In this document: one piece after another, positions 1 to 7,468 of the stretch
Numbering within the stretch: position 1 is the first letter of the stretch
Layout of the letters: each line of letters begins with the position of its first letter
NCBI GenBank assembly: GCA_018660465.1
Contig: JABJKH010000001.1
Location: forward strand, 1-39,602
DNA from: Rhodospirillaceae bacterium
GTDB lineage: Bacteria; Pseudomonadota; Alphaproteobacteria; Rhodospirillales; JABJKH01
DNA: 39,602 bases
Reading direction: 5' to 3'
The notes under the pieces: model-generated
Seen by the model: the letters and a program-made list of their open reading frames with translations, nothing else
Databases searched by the model: none
What the model was told of the DNA's origin: nothing
Translations under genes and position numbers: made by a program

Positions 1-564
1 CAAGAATTACGTGAAACACTACGGGAGTTGAGTAAGAACCATACAATTATTATCGTGACTCACAGTCCGATCCTATTGGCCGCGAGCCAAGACCTTGTTG
101 CCTTGGATAAGGGGCGGGTCGCGCTTATCGGCGGGGCGGAAGATATTCTGCCCAAATTGTTTGGAAAGGGTATAAAGTCTGAGAGTAAGACAGCCGGGGA
201 CAAAAATGCAGAGGCTAAACCAGCTGCTAAGGGAAAGTCGGCCACACCTAAGCCAGCGCCCACTAAACCAACAGCAGTACCGCAGCAACAGCAGCAACAA
301 CCACAGCAACAACCGCAGCAACAACCGCAGCAACGGCCTCAGCGACAGCCCCAGGCCCAACAACAACCACAGCAACAACGACAAGCACAGCCGCAACCCG
401 CGCCAAGACCTACACCGCAAGCGGTTCAGCAACCTCGGGCAAGACAGCCGGCTCGCGACCCTGCCGCTGCAGTTGTTGGCGCATCGCCAGCAAAACGCTC
501 CGTTGTTAGACGACCGCAAGCTCAACAAGCCGTTCGATCAACCACAACCCCACCAAAAAAGTGA
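1..564 (+). CDS. Type I secretion ABC transporter, C-terminal end (partial)
   Basis: This is the 3' end of a gene that begins before the window; the reading frame is open from base 1. It encodes the last part of an ATP-binding cassette domain: the fragment IIIVTHSP contains the H-loop histidine (fragment residue 21), followed by DLVALDKGRVALIGG, the usual end of type I secretion exporters of the PrtD/HlyB type. These proteins power one-step export of a substrate through an inner-membrane ABC protein, a HlyD adaptor and an outer-membrane channel. The HlyD gene starts 10 bases downstream, which supports the assignment. After about residue 60 the protein becomes a roughly 120-residue tail rich in Gln, Pro, Ala and Lys/Arg, which typical exporters lack. 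The Walker A and signature motifs lie outside the window. Confidence 0.88.
   Translation, partial: QELRETLRELSKNHTIIIVTHSPILLAASQDLVALDKGRVALIGGAEDILPKLFGKGIKSESKTAGDKNAEAKPAAKGKSATPKPAPTKPTAVPQQQQQQPQQQPQQQPQQRPQRQPQAQQQPQQQRQAQPQPAPRPTPQAVQQPRARQPARDPAAAVVGASPAKRSVVRRPQAQQAVRSTTTPPKK
283..430 (+). repeat. Gln/Pro-encoding low-complexity repeat with 12-bp units
   Basis: A CAA/CAG/CCG-rich tract encodes the polyglutamine tail of the ABC transporter. Within it, a 12-bp unit encoding Gln-Gln-Pro-Gln repeats three times almost perfectly (295-306, 307-318, 319-330) and then degenerates. Such tracts can change length by replication slippage. Both CAA and CAG are used, so the tail is probably kept at the protein level and is not only a recent expansion. 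Confidence 0.85.
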
Positions 565-574
565 GTGAGAAGCC

Positions 575-1921
575 ATGTTAGACCAAAGCCCTCACGATGA
601 TATCGATTTCAACAAGGGGCCTGAAATCGGCAAGAATCCACTAGATGACTTGTTGATTCACCACCCGATCCCGAGTTGGCGGATCGTGGCGTGGCCAGTT
701 ATGATTATGTTAGGGCTATTCCTTGGATGGGCCAACTTTGCAGAATTGGATGAGGTCGCGATTGCGACGGGGGAGGTTATACCGCAAGGCAAGGTAAAGC
801 TGATCCAGCACTTGGAAGGCGGCATTATCGAAGAGATATTTGTTAAAGAGGGTACGGTGGTGAAGGAGGGCGCTCCGCTGGTTCAATTGAACCTGGCCAG
901 TAGTGGCGTTAATCGTGAAGAATTGGTTGTTCGGCTGGATGGACAGTTGCTCGTGCGCGCACGTTTGGAGGCCGAGGCAAATGGCAAGAAACTTGTATTT
1001 CCGAAAGATGTTGCAGCGCGCCGACCAGGGCAGGCCGCAGCTCAGCGCCGTGCCTACGATGCACGCAAGCGGGAGATTGCCTCTACGGTTAGGGTCGCTC
1101 AGACGCAGGTTAGTCAGCGCCGATCAGAACTTGAGGAAGTGCAGTCGAGGGCGCGTGCAATCACCCAAAACCTTAAACTCGCAAACGAACGGCTTAAGCT
1201 GTCCAAGTCTTTGTTAGAAAAGGGGTTGATCCCTAAAATTGAATTTTTGCAATTGGAAGCTGAACTTGAAAACCTAAAGGGTGATCAAAAGGGACTTGCC
1301 CCCAGCCTTGCTCGTGCCCGTGGCGCTGTGAATGAGGCTAATGCTCGGATTAGAGAGACTAGAGAACGCAGTAAGCGCGAATCTGAAGAAGAATTAGTGA
1401 AAACAGAGCAAGCCCTTGGCCGTATTAAAGAACTGTTGACCGAAGCAACAGAGCAGGGCTCTCGGTCGCAGATCAAAAGCCCCATCGCCGGGATCGTCAA
1501 AAACATGCGATATAATACCATTGGCGGTGTCGTGAAGCCAGGCGAGGCGATTATGGAAGTTGTTCCTACAGGTGGCGACTTGGTTGTCGAAGCGAAATTG
1601 GATCCGGGTGATCGTGCCTACGTGCGTGAAGGCCAAAGGGTTGTGGTCAAACTATCGGCCTATGACTATGCCCGATACGGGGGACTAGAAGGGATCGTTA
1701 ACAACGTCGCCCCTGATTCCAATACCAACGAAGAAGGTAAACCGTATTTCCCGATTACGATTAAGCCGGAAAAAGTATACCTGGGGGACCGACCCGGTGA
1801 TTTCCCGGTTATGCCGGGGATGCAGGCGACAGTGGACATTCATACCGGGTCTCGTTCTGTGATGGAATTCCTTATTAGGCCGGTGCTTAAACTGCGTGCC
1901 GAAGCCTTCCGTGAACGCTAG
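575..1921 (+). CDS. HlyD-family type I secretion membrane fusion protein
   Basis: The 448-residue product matches the usual length of HlyD/PrtE adaptors. A short cytoplasmic N-terminus is followed by one membrane segment (about residues 33-52). Next comes the lipoyl-like half motif LIQHLEGGIIEEIFVKEG (about residues 69-86), a long Lys/Glu/Arg-rich helical hairpin (about 120-290), the second lipoyl half (IKSPIAGIVKNM) and the C-terminal beta domain ending PGMQATVDIHTGSRSV. This class links the inner-membrane ABC exporter to a TolC-type channel across the periplasm. The gene starts 10 bases after the ABC gene and is surely co-transcribed with it. No outer-membrane channel or secreted RTX-type substrate is visible in the window. 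Confidence 0.93.
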   Translation: MLDQSPHDDIDFNKGPEIGKNPLDDLLIHHPIPSWRIVAWPVMIMLGLFLGWANFAELDEVAIATGEVIPQGKVKLIQHLEGGIIEEIFVKEGTVVKEGAPLVQLNLASSGVNREELVVRLDGQLLVRARLEAEANGKKLVFPKDVAARRPGQAAAQRRAYDARKREIASTVRVAQTQVSQRRSELEEVQSRARAITQNLKLANERLKLSKSLLEKGLIPKIEFLQLEAELENLKGDQKGLAPSLARARGAVNEANARIRETRERSKRESEEELVKTEQALGRIKELLTEATEQGSRSQIKSPIAGIVKNMRYNTIGGVVKPGEAIMEVVPTGGDLVVEAKLDPGDRAYVREGQRVVVKLSAYDYARYGGLEGIVNNVAPDSNTNEEGKPYFPITIKPEKVYLGDRPGDFPVMPGMQATVDIHTGSRSVMEFLIRPVLKLRAEAFRER

Positions 1922-1978
1922 AGTTTGATTTTCATGGCTTGTTTTGGTTAATTTTGAACAGTCAAATTCGGAGAAATT

Positions 1979-2002
1979 ATTGTAAGCATTTAAAAAATAT
2001 TA
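1979..2002 (+). promoter_or_regulatory. Possible promoter for the motA/motB pair
   Basis: The 200-base gap between the HlyD gene and motA is very AT-rich. TTGTAA at about 1979 followed 17 bases later by ATAATT could be a sigma-70-type promoter. I saw no sigma-28 or sigma-54 consensus, although flagellar stators are often under such control. Further down, AATCGG (2038-2043) and CCGATT (2055-2060) form a small inverted repeat. The promoter reading is weak. Confidence 0.25.
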
Positions 2003-2121
2003 ATAATTTTTGGTGTAAGGGTTAATATAGTAAGGCAAATCGGGTTTTGGAAATCCGATTCTGTTTCATGGTAAACATGTCATGGCGGGAACTATAAAAA
2101 CAGAAGTGAGTTGGGTGAAAA

Positions 2122-2910
2122 ATGACCACAGTACTTGGTTTAGTTTTAGCGCTTAGTTTGTTTGTTGGGTCAGTTCTAACGCAAACTGATAACTGGGCGA
2201 TTTTTTTAAGTGGCTCCAGTGTGGTCATCGTGCTGGGGGGTACCTTGACGGCGGCGTTCGTTTCGTACGAACCCCGGTACGTCATTTTGTCGCTCAAGCT
2301 TATTGGTAAATTGGTGTTTGCGGCTAAGATTGGTCGTGGAGTTCTAAAAGCTGAGGTCGGACGGGTGATCCGTTGGGCCTATACCGTCCAAAAAAGCGGT
2401 ATTCCGGCGCTGGAAGCTGAAGCCAAAAAATCGGTGAAAGGCGACAAATTCCTGCGCTTTGGAATCGAAATGGTCATCAGTGGTTATACCGGAGATGAAG
2501 TTCGTAATATTCTTGCGACTACCATCGACACGACCTTCGGCCGCAATACTATTCAGGTGTATATCCTCAATTATATGGGCGGGGCCTGCCCGGCATTTGG
2601 TATGGTTGGAACCTTGATCGGGTTGATTATCATGCTCGATAATATGGGTGGCGATCCGGCGGCATTGGGGGCCGGCTTGGCGGTCGCCTTATTGACAACG
2701 CTTTATGGGGTATTATTCGCACGATTGATTTTCTTGCCGGCGGGAGCGAAAATTATGCAGCGTGAACAGATTGTTCGGTTTAGGAACAACATGGTTGCTG
2801 AAGGCTTGGTCCTTCTTGCAGATCGTAAAAGCCCGCGCTTTATTCAAGATAAAATGAACAGCTATCTTGATCCTGCGCTTCACTTCAACATTGATAAGAT
2901 GAAGACATAA
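2122..2910 (+). CDS. motA: MotA/PomA-like stator proton (or sodium) channel subunit
   Basis: The 262-residue product fits the MotA/PomA family. It has two N-terminal membrane segments (about residues 3-20 and 27-48), a cytoplasmic domain with the charged segment GDKFLRFGIEMVISG, and a C-terminal membrane pair. The C-terminal pair carries the diagnostic PAFGMVGTLIGLIIML and VALLTTLYGVLFARLIFLP motifs (about 153-208). MotA surrounds MotB to form an ion-driven stator that generates torque on a rotor. The motB gene follows after 15 bases. The close match to PomA-type sequences favours a flagellar or MotAB-like motor over ExbB/TolQ. No other motility genes are present, and the upstream neighbours are type I secretion genes. 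Confidence 0.88.
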   Translation: MTTVLGLVLALSLFVGSVLTQTDNWAIFLSGSSVVIVLGGTLTAAFVSYEPRYVILSLKLIGKLVFAAKIGRGVLKAEVGRVIRWAYTVQKSGIPALEAEAKKSVKGDKFLRFGIEMVISGYTGDEVRNILATTIDTTFGRNTIQVYILNYMGGACPAFGMVGTLIGLIIMLDNMGGDPAALGAGLAVALLTTLYGVLFARLIFLPAGAKIMQREQIVRFRNNMVAEGLVLLADRKSPRFIQDKMNSYLDPALHFNIDKMKT

Positions 2911-2925
2911 CCTAGGGATCGGCTC

Positions 2926-3720
2926 ATGGCAGACGAACAAATCGCGGAAGACGAATCCTGGATGGCCACATATGCGGATGCGATCACTCTTTTGATGGCG
3001 TTTTTCGTGATGATGCTGACCTTTGCCAAATATGACATGCCGGCCTACGAGGCGGCGGTAAACGCCATCAAGTCGAATATCAGTGGTGAGGAAGCAGGTC
3101 CCACCACGACCGAACAAATGCAGACGGATTTGTTGGATGTCGTCTATAACGTAGAAGGTGGCCAAGAGGCCATGAACGTTGCGACGGATGACAAAGGAAT
3201 CGTCATCGAACTTGCCAGCAAGGCCTTCTACAGACCAGGCTCAGCCACCATTAAGAAAGACGCGGAAGCCCTCCTCAAGGATATGGGGGAGATGCTGAAG
3301 GCACCCAAATACAACTTTTACCGCATTGATGTGGAAGGTCATACAGACGACGACCCCATCAGCACGCGACAATTCCCGTCCAACTGGGAACTTTCTGGCG
3401 CGCGGGCAACAGGGGTGGTTCGTTTTCTAGTTGAAATGGGGATCGATTCTCGACGTTTGCAGGCGACAGCCTTTGCCGAGACTCAGCCAAAGATGCCGAA
3501 CCGGGATGAGAATAAAAATCCCATTCGGGCGAATCAAGAAGTGAACAGGCGGGTTATTGTACGGGTTTATCCGATGGACTTTGGGGACCGTAAAAAATTC
3601 GAAGGATCAGTTAAAATAGAAGTAGAATCTGATTCTGAAGAGGGACAGGGCGGTGATCAAGGCAATGCGGTTACCGCACCACAACAGCAAGCACCAGCCG
3701 CCCAACAGCAGCAGCAGTAA
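2926..3720 (+). CDS. motB: MotB/PomB-like stator subunit with OmpA domain and Gln-rich tail
   Basis: The 264-residue product begins with a very short cytoplasmic segment. A single transmembrane helix follows, in which Asp18 within TYADAITLLMAFF matches the ion-binding aspartate of MotB (Asp32 in E. coli). A periplasmic OmpA/MotB peptidoglycan-binding domain follows (about residues 95-215), with VEGHTDDDPI, FPSNWELSGARA and NRRVIVRV. The last 35 residues or so are acidic and then Gln/Ala-rich, ending in a run of five Gln, much like the tail of the ABC transporter 3 kb upstream. The protein should anchor the MotA channel to the cell wall. The start ATG at 2926 is supported by the conserved N-terminus. 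Confidence 0.9.
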   Translation: MADEQIAEDESWMATYADAITLLMAFFVMMLTFAKYDMPAYEAAVNAIKSNISGEEAGPTTTEQMQTDLLDVVYNVEGGQEAMNVATDDKGIVIELASKAFYRPGSATIKKDAEALLKDMGEMLKAPKYNFYRIDVEGHTDDDPISTRQFPSNWELSGARATGVVRFLVEMGIDSRRLQATAFAETQPKMPNRDENKNPIRANQEVNRRVIVRVYPMDFGDRKKFEGSVKIEVESDSEEGQGGDQGNAVTAPQQQAPAAQQQQQ

Positions 3721-3726
3721 GTAGCG

Positions 3727-3801
3727 AGAGCACTTTTGCGGCTCGGAAAAGCGACCGAAAGCCGCGCCTCCCCACGCCCTCGTAGGGTCGGAATGTGCTC
3801 T
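3727..3801. terminator. Structured convergent intergenic inverted repeats (possible bidirectional terminator)
   Basis: Between the ends of motB (+) and the downstream gene on the - strand, AGAGCAC (3727-3733) pairs with GTGCTCT (3795-3801). The enclosed sequence contains a second, nested GC-rich hairpin: GCGGCTCGG pairs with CCG-AA-AGCCGC around the loop AAAAGCGA. The position between convergent genes fits a transcription stop for one or both strands. There is no strong T-run after the outer stem, so this may instead be another structured element. Confidence 0.45.
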
Positions 3802-4390
3802 AGCGGCAGGACTTCTCGTTTACAATTTTGGCAAAATTAGCACCCAGAGGCAGTACGGGAGCGTAAGTATTGGCACCAACGCTGATGTTCGCCAGTTTTC
3901 GTCCGCCCTTGTCGAAGCGCCGCTCTATAACTGCTTTGCGGCATGTTGCACACGTATTCACCATGACCATACCGATTTTATCGTGCTTAATTAATCTTAG
4001 GCATTGTTGCGGTTCGACTTTATTTTCTTCTTTCGGTGTTTCCAAAGACTGCGCGGCGGCGCACGTGAGTTCGCTGGAAATACGCGTGACCCCAGGCCCG
4101 CGAAAAGAAAGCGTTGTCGATTGATTGGCGCCAATGGTGATGTCTCGAAGCGCACCTTCTGGCCGTCCTGGCCGGGTTCGTTTGATTTGAACCACAAGGC
4201 AACTGCGACATCTATTAACAAGCTGTTCCCGTCCGGATTTTTTTATAATTCGGACACAACTCACCTTAACCGGTAAGAGCTTTTTTTCAAACCAGGACAA
4301 GGCTTCACTCTGTCCTAACGTAAGCGCCGAAGCGGCGTGTGGAATGATCAAGAAGCTAGAAAATAAGACGATGGTGGTCAGGATACGCAT
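3800..4390 (-). CDS. Exported protein with two copies of a four-cysteine module
   Basis: I do not recognise a named family. From the ATG at 4390 the product is 196 residues; a TTG at 4396 is an alternative start. Residues 1-23 form a clear Sec signal peptide (hydrophobic core then HAASA). The mature part is an internal duplication. Cysteines fall at 45, 61, 64 and 110, and again at 130, 147, 150 and 195, giving C-X15-16-C-X2-C-X44-45-C in both halves. Each half also carries VN-x-C-x-x-C, a basic stretch and then IGAN or VGAN. The even cysteine number and export suggest disulfides or metal binding in the periplasm or outside the cell. It is the last gene of a probable four-gene operon, 47 bases after the acetyltransferase gene. 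Confidence 0.75.
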   Translation of the reverse strand: MRILTTIVLFSSFLIIPHAASALTLGQSEALSWFEKKLLPVKVSCVRIIKKSGREQLVNRCRSCLVVQIKRTRPGRPEGALRDITIGANQSTTLSFRGPGVTRISSELTCAAAQSLETPKEENKVEPQQCLRLIKHDKIGMVMVNTCATCRKAVIERRFDKGGRKLANISVGANTYAPVLPLGANFAKIVNEKSCR

Positions 4391-4437
4391 GGCCAATAGT
4401 TTAAAGCCAAAGAGTTAAAGGTTGGTAAGGCTCGACC

Positions 4438-5598
4438 TCACTCAATATCCTTCCGAAAGGGAGAGCCCTCGGCCAAATAACGCATTTCTTCCTCGATTTC
4501 CTTTTTTTCTTGGCCGAGGAAGTTTTCAACCGCCCTTGAGAAGCCTTCATTTCCAATCCAGTGGGCACTGTAGGTTTCACGGGGGAGGTAACCGCGCTGA
4601 ATTTTATGAGGCCCTTGCGCACCGGCTTCGACCCATTTGAGACCGCGTTCTATGGCAAAATCGATGGCACGGTAATAGCAGGCTTCAAAATGCAGGAATT
4701 TATAGTCTTCAATTGATCCCCAATAACGCCCAAACAAGGTATCGTCACCAATCAGATTGAGGGCACCGCCGACATAGGTGCCGTCTGCCACGGCCAGAAC
4801 CAGAGCAACACGGTCGCCCATACGTTCCCCTAGAAGTGAAAAGAATCTGCGTGTCAGATAGCGTTGTCCCCATTTCCGGTCGGTGGTGTCCCGGTAGAAG
4901 CGGAAAAAGGCGTCCCAGTGCTCTTCTGTGAGGTCGTTGCCAGTTACGACTTTAATCTCTACCCCACTTTCAGCAACAGAGCGCCGTTCCTTGCGGATGG
5001 CTTTTCGTTTGCGGGAAGTCAGATCACCAAGGAAATCATCGAACGTCGTATAGCCCCTATTTTCCCAATGAAACTGCCGACTGACACGTTGCAGCATGCC
5101 GTTGTCGGCGCAGCGCTTAAATTGCTCAGGGGTTAGGAAATTGATGTGGAGGGACGAAAGATCGAGCTTTTGCGCCAACTGGATCATGCCGCGAATTAAG
5201 ACATTTGCCAAATCAGAGTCGGCGTCTGGATGGATCAGCAGACGCGGGCCACTTGCCGGAGTAAAAGGCACAGCGCAAAGCAATTTTGGATAATATTCCC
5301 CACCTGCTCGATGATAGGCATCTGCCCAAGCCCAATCGAAGATGTATTCGCCATGGGAATGGGTTTTTAGGTACAAGGGGGCGGCTGCGATCAGGGCGCC
5401 ATCTTCATCCTCGATCACCAAGTGCTGCGGCACCCAGCCTTCTTCGGCAGAGGCTGAGCCACTGTCTTCCAGGGCTGACAGAAAGGCGTGGCTCAGGAAA
5501 GGATTTGTGGGCCCAGCGCACGCGTCCCATTGATCGACCGCGATGTCATTGATCGCGGGGATGACTTTTATGGTTGTGGGTTCGCGACCGTCAGGCAC
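4438..5598 (-). CDS. GNAT/FemAB-like acyltransferase (DUF482, 'peptidogalycan biosynthesis' family)
   Basis: The 386-residue product matches the DUF482/COG3146 family. An N-terminal GNAT-like part (WDACAGPTNPFLSHAFLSAL, residues 19-38) is followed by a FemAB-like second half with RKRKAIRKERRSVAESG, FYRDTTDRKWG and a conserved C-terminus (HFEACYYRAIDFAIERGL, GAQGPHKIQRGY). Relatives are predicted N-acyl or aminoacyl transferases; substrates have not been settled for most members. The GTG start at 5598 sits directly after an in-frame TGA and has GGAG upstream at good spacing. It lies 33 bases downstream of the RidA gene and is probably co-transcribed with it. The family call is firm and the substrate is unknown. 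Confidence 0.88.
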   Translation of the reverse strand: MPDGREPTTIKVIPAINDIAVDQWDACAGPTNPFLSHAFLSALEDSGSASAEEGWVPQHLVIEDEDGALIAAAPLYLKTHSHGEYIFDWAWADAYHRAGGEYYPKLLCAVPFTPASGPRLLIHPDADSDLANVLIRGMIQLAQKLDLSSLHINFLTPEQFKRCADNGMLQRVSRQFHWENRGYTTFDDFLGDLTSRKRKAIRKERRSVAESGVEIKVVTGNDLTEEHWDAFFRFYRDTTDRKWGQRYLTRRFFSLLGERMGDRVALVLAVADGTYVGGALNLIGDDTLFGRYWGSIEDYKFLHFEACYYRAIDFAIERGLKWVEAGAQGPHKIQRGYLPRETYSAHWIGNEGFSRAVENFLGQEKKEIEEEMRYLAEGSPFRKDIE

Positions 5599-5631
5599 TC
5601 AACGCTCCAGATATCAAACTAACGTAGAAGG

Positions 5632-6099
5632 TCATTCTATCTCGAATATGCCGTCGATTTCCACCAGGGTATCAACGGGGAGCGCTGCGGCCCCGACGGC
5701 AAATCTGGCGTGCTGCCCCTTATCGCCAAAAACGTCCGCCATGAGGTCGGATGCGCCGTTGATGACAAGAGGGTGTTTTTTAAATTCTGGCTTGCAGGCT
5801 ACAAAGCCTCCCAGCTTAACGACCCGCCGCACCCGATCCAGATCCCCACCGCAGGCCTCTTTAACCTGTGCGATCAAGTTTAGACCGCAAATGCGGGCTG
5901 CTTGATATCCATCTTCAAGAGTTCGATTGTCACCAACGATGCCGGTGTGTTTTATCTCACCATTCCAAGCGGTGATTTGCCCAGAGACGAATACCAAGCT
6001 GCCGGAAACAACGTAGGGGACGTAGTTTGCAGCCGGTGCTGCTGGGTTGGGAAGTTCAAGGTCCAATTCGATCAGACGCTGATCGATCACTCCTGTCAC
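5632..6099 (-). CDS. RidA/YjgF-family protein
   Basis: The 155-residue product belongs to the RidA (YjgF/YER057c/UK114) superfamily, in the longer clade with the signature ARFAVGAAALPVDTLVEID near the C-terminus. The arginine of that block is the residue that binds substrate carboxylates in catalytic RidA enzymes. Catalytic members hydrolyse reactive enamine/imine intermediates produced by PLP enzymes; other clades have different or unknown roles. The start is taken as GTG at 6099, with GTG at 6090 also possible. The gene begins 5 bases after the stop of the receiver/MBL gene, so the two are translationally close and probably in one operon. Confidence 0.88.
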   Translation of the reverse strand: MTGVIDQRLIELDLELPNPAAPAANYVPYVVSGSLVFVSGQITAWNGEIKHTGIVGDNRTLEDGYQAARICGLNLIAQVKEACGGDLDRVRRVVKLGGFVACKPEFKKHPLVINGASDLMADVFGDKGQHARFAVGAAALPVDTLVEIDGIFEIE

Positions 6100-6104
6100 G
6101 GTTT

Positions 6105-7343
6105 CTAAACCTTAATCGAGGTTTTAGCGTGAGGTGCCAAACACACTGTTTTTGAATTTAAATCGGCAAGGGCTTGTTTCGCTGTTTCAAATTTTGCGTC
6201 GATGTCTTCATCTGTCTGGTCAGGATCATGGTGAAACAGGCACAGGGTTTTAACATTCGCGTCATGGGCGAGATTCACAACTTCGGAAATGGCTGAATGG
6301 CCCCACCCGACCTTTGAGGTGTATTCTGCATCGGTGAAGGTTGAATCCGTAATTAAAATATCCGCTCCTTCGACAAAGCGAGTCAGCTTGCGGACGTAGG
6401 AGGGATCGTAGAATTCATCGTCTTCGTGGAACAGTTCGTTGTCGGTGACGTAACAGATTGACCTATCATCATACTCCACCCGATAGCCTAAACAGTACCC
6501 CGGATGGCTGAGCTGCATGGTCTTGATCGTGATGTCGTCGATTTCAAAGGTTTCTTCCTTCAAATCAACAAAACTAAGGCTGGAGGCGAATTCTTGGATG
6601 GTGATGGGGAAGTATACCCCGTCCATTTGCGCCGAAATCATCTGTTCCATGGTTAAGTCACCGTGGGATGATCCATAAATTTCAAATACATTTCCTTGAA
6701 TATAAAGCGGCACAAAAAATGGAATGGCGTTGATGTGATCCCAATGCGGATGGGAAATGAACATCTTCGCATTCACTCGCTTCTTGGCGTTGGCCATTAA
6801 TTTGTCAGATAGAGATTTTATCCCGGTACCGCCATCAAAAATGAAGAACTGGCCTTTCGGAAATTCCATAGTTACGCACGATGTATGCCCACCGTACTTA
6901 AGGCTGTTTTCGCCGGGCACAGGCAATGTGCCGCGGACGCCCCAAAAAGTCACATCAACTTCATCCTCCAAAATGCGGTTAATTTCCGGCATGAAGGTGT
7001 TGGCTTTTATGGGCTTACGAATAAAACCGTTTGCTCCAAATTCAAGCGACCGTTTGTGATCGTATTCATAAGCCTTGCTGGTGATGATAAAAATTTTACT
7101 GTCATCCAGGGCCTTATGGCTGCGGAGTTCTTTGCACAGTTCAAGGCCATCCATACCCGGCATCATCAGGTTGGTCGTAATGCAGTCCGGCTTTTGTGAA
7201 ATGATCTCAGGCAGGGCGGCGGCATTATCAGTTCCAGAGGTCACCTTGTGACCTTCTGACTCCAACAGTTCTCGAATGAAGTCGAGCGTGTCCGGGTCTT
7301 CGTCAATTATATAAAAATGTAATTTCTTTTTAGTCTTCGCCAC
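6105..7343 (-). CDS. Pseudo-receiver domain fused to metallo-beta-lactamase-fold hydrolase
   Basis: The 412-residue product has an N-terminal CheY-like domain (about 8-128) and a C-terminal MBL-fold domain (about 133-412) of the COG1235/PhnP-like group. The MBL half has FWGVRGTLPVPG, YGGHTS, the metal motif SHPHWDHI (HxHxDH), an Asp in DSTF and later His residues in GWGHS and LFHHDP, so an active dinuclear metal site is likely. In the receiver half, the acidic pair (DED, 14-16) and the late Lys (RKPIK) are present. The phospho-acceptor position is Asn58 (codon AAC at 7172-7170) in TTNLMMPGMDG, where Asp is expected. Phosphorylation is therefore unlikely unless it is atypical. The start GTG at 7343 has GGGG upstream. 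It heads the operon with the RidA gene. Family relatives act on phosphodiesters, but the substrate here is unknown. Confidence 0.9.
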   Translation of the reverse strand: MAKTKKKLHFYIIDEDPDTLDFIRELLESEGHKVTSGTDNAAALPEIISQKPDCITTNLMMPGMDGLELCKELRSHKALDDSKIFIITSKAYEYDHKRSLEFGANGFIRKPIKANTFMPEINRILEDEVDVTFWGVRGTLPVPGENSLKYGGHTSCVTMEFPKGQFFIFDGGTGIKSLSDKLMANAKKRVNAKMFISHPHWDHINAIPFFVPLYIQGNVFEIYGSSHGDLTMEQMISAQMDGVYFPITIQEFASSLSFVDLKEETFEIDDITIKTMQLSHPGYCLGYRVEYDDRSICYVTDNELFHEDDEFYDPSYVRKLTRFVEGADILITDSTFTDAEYTSKVGWGHSAISEVVNLAHDANVKTLCLFHHDPDQTDEDIDAKFETAKQALADLNSKTVCLAPHAKTSIKV

Positions 7344-7361
7344 GTACGCACCCCAAAACCC

Positions 7362-7387
7362 TACCGGAACGAATTATCGATCCGGTA
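7362..7387 (-). other. Leader hairpin upstream of the receiver/MBL gene
   Basis: TACCGGA (7362-7368) and TCCGGTA (7381-7387) are perfectly complementary around a 12-base loop. The element lies 19 bases upstream of the GTG start, inside the inferred 5' untranslated leader. It could affect translation or mRNA stability; no function is shown. Confidence 0.4.
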
Positions 7388-7424
7388 TCTCTACAGCGTA
7401 ATAATTCCAGCCCCAATGCATAAC

Positions 7425-7467
7425 ACTATATTTGACCGTCCCAGGCCAAGGTGTGATCATCATCACA
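7425..7467 (-). promoter_or_regulatory. CRP/FNR-family operator with -10 element driving the receiver/MBL operon
   Basis: TGTGATCATCATCACA (7452-7467) is a perfect TGTGA-N6-TCACA palindrome, the core recognition sequence of CRP/FNR-family regulators. On the - strand a -10-like TATAGT lies at 7430-7425, which puts transcription start near 7418. The operator centre (7459.5) is then about 41 bp upstream, the classic class II activator position where the protein replaces a -35 element; no good -35 is present. The regulator in this organism is unknown and may be a CRP, FNR or Dnr type. Confidence 0.5.
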
Positions 7468-7468
7468 G

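Noticed and set aside
283-430. CAA/CAG tract considered as a CRISPR or minisatellite array
   Set aside because: It has no spacers and lies in frame in the ABC gene; it is a coding low-complexity repeat.
2713-3165. 150-codon open frame on the - strand across motA/motB
   Set aside because: It is antisense to two conserved genes, with no family similarity.
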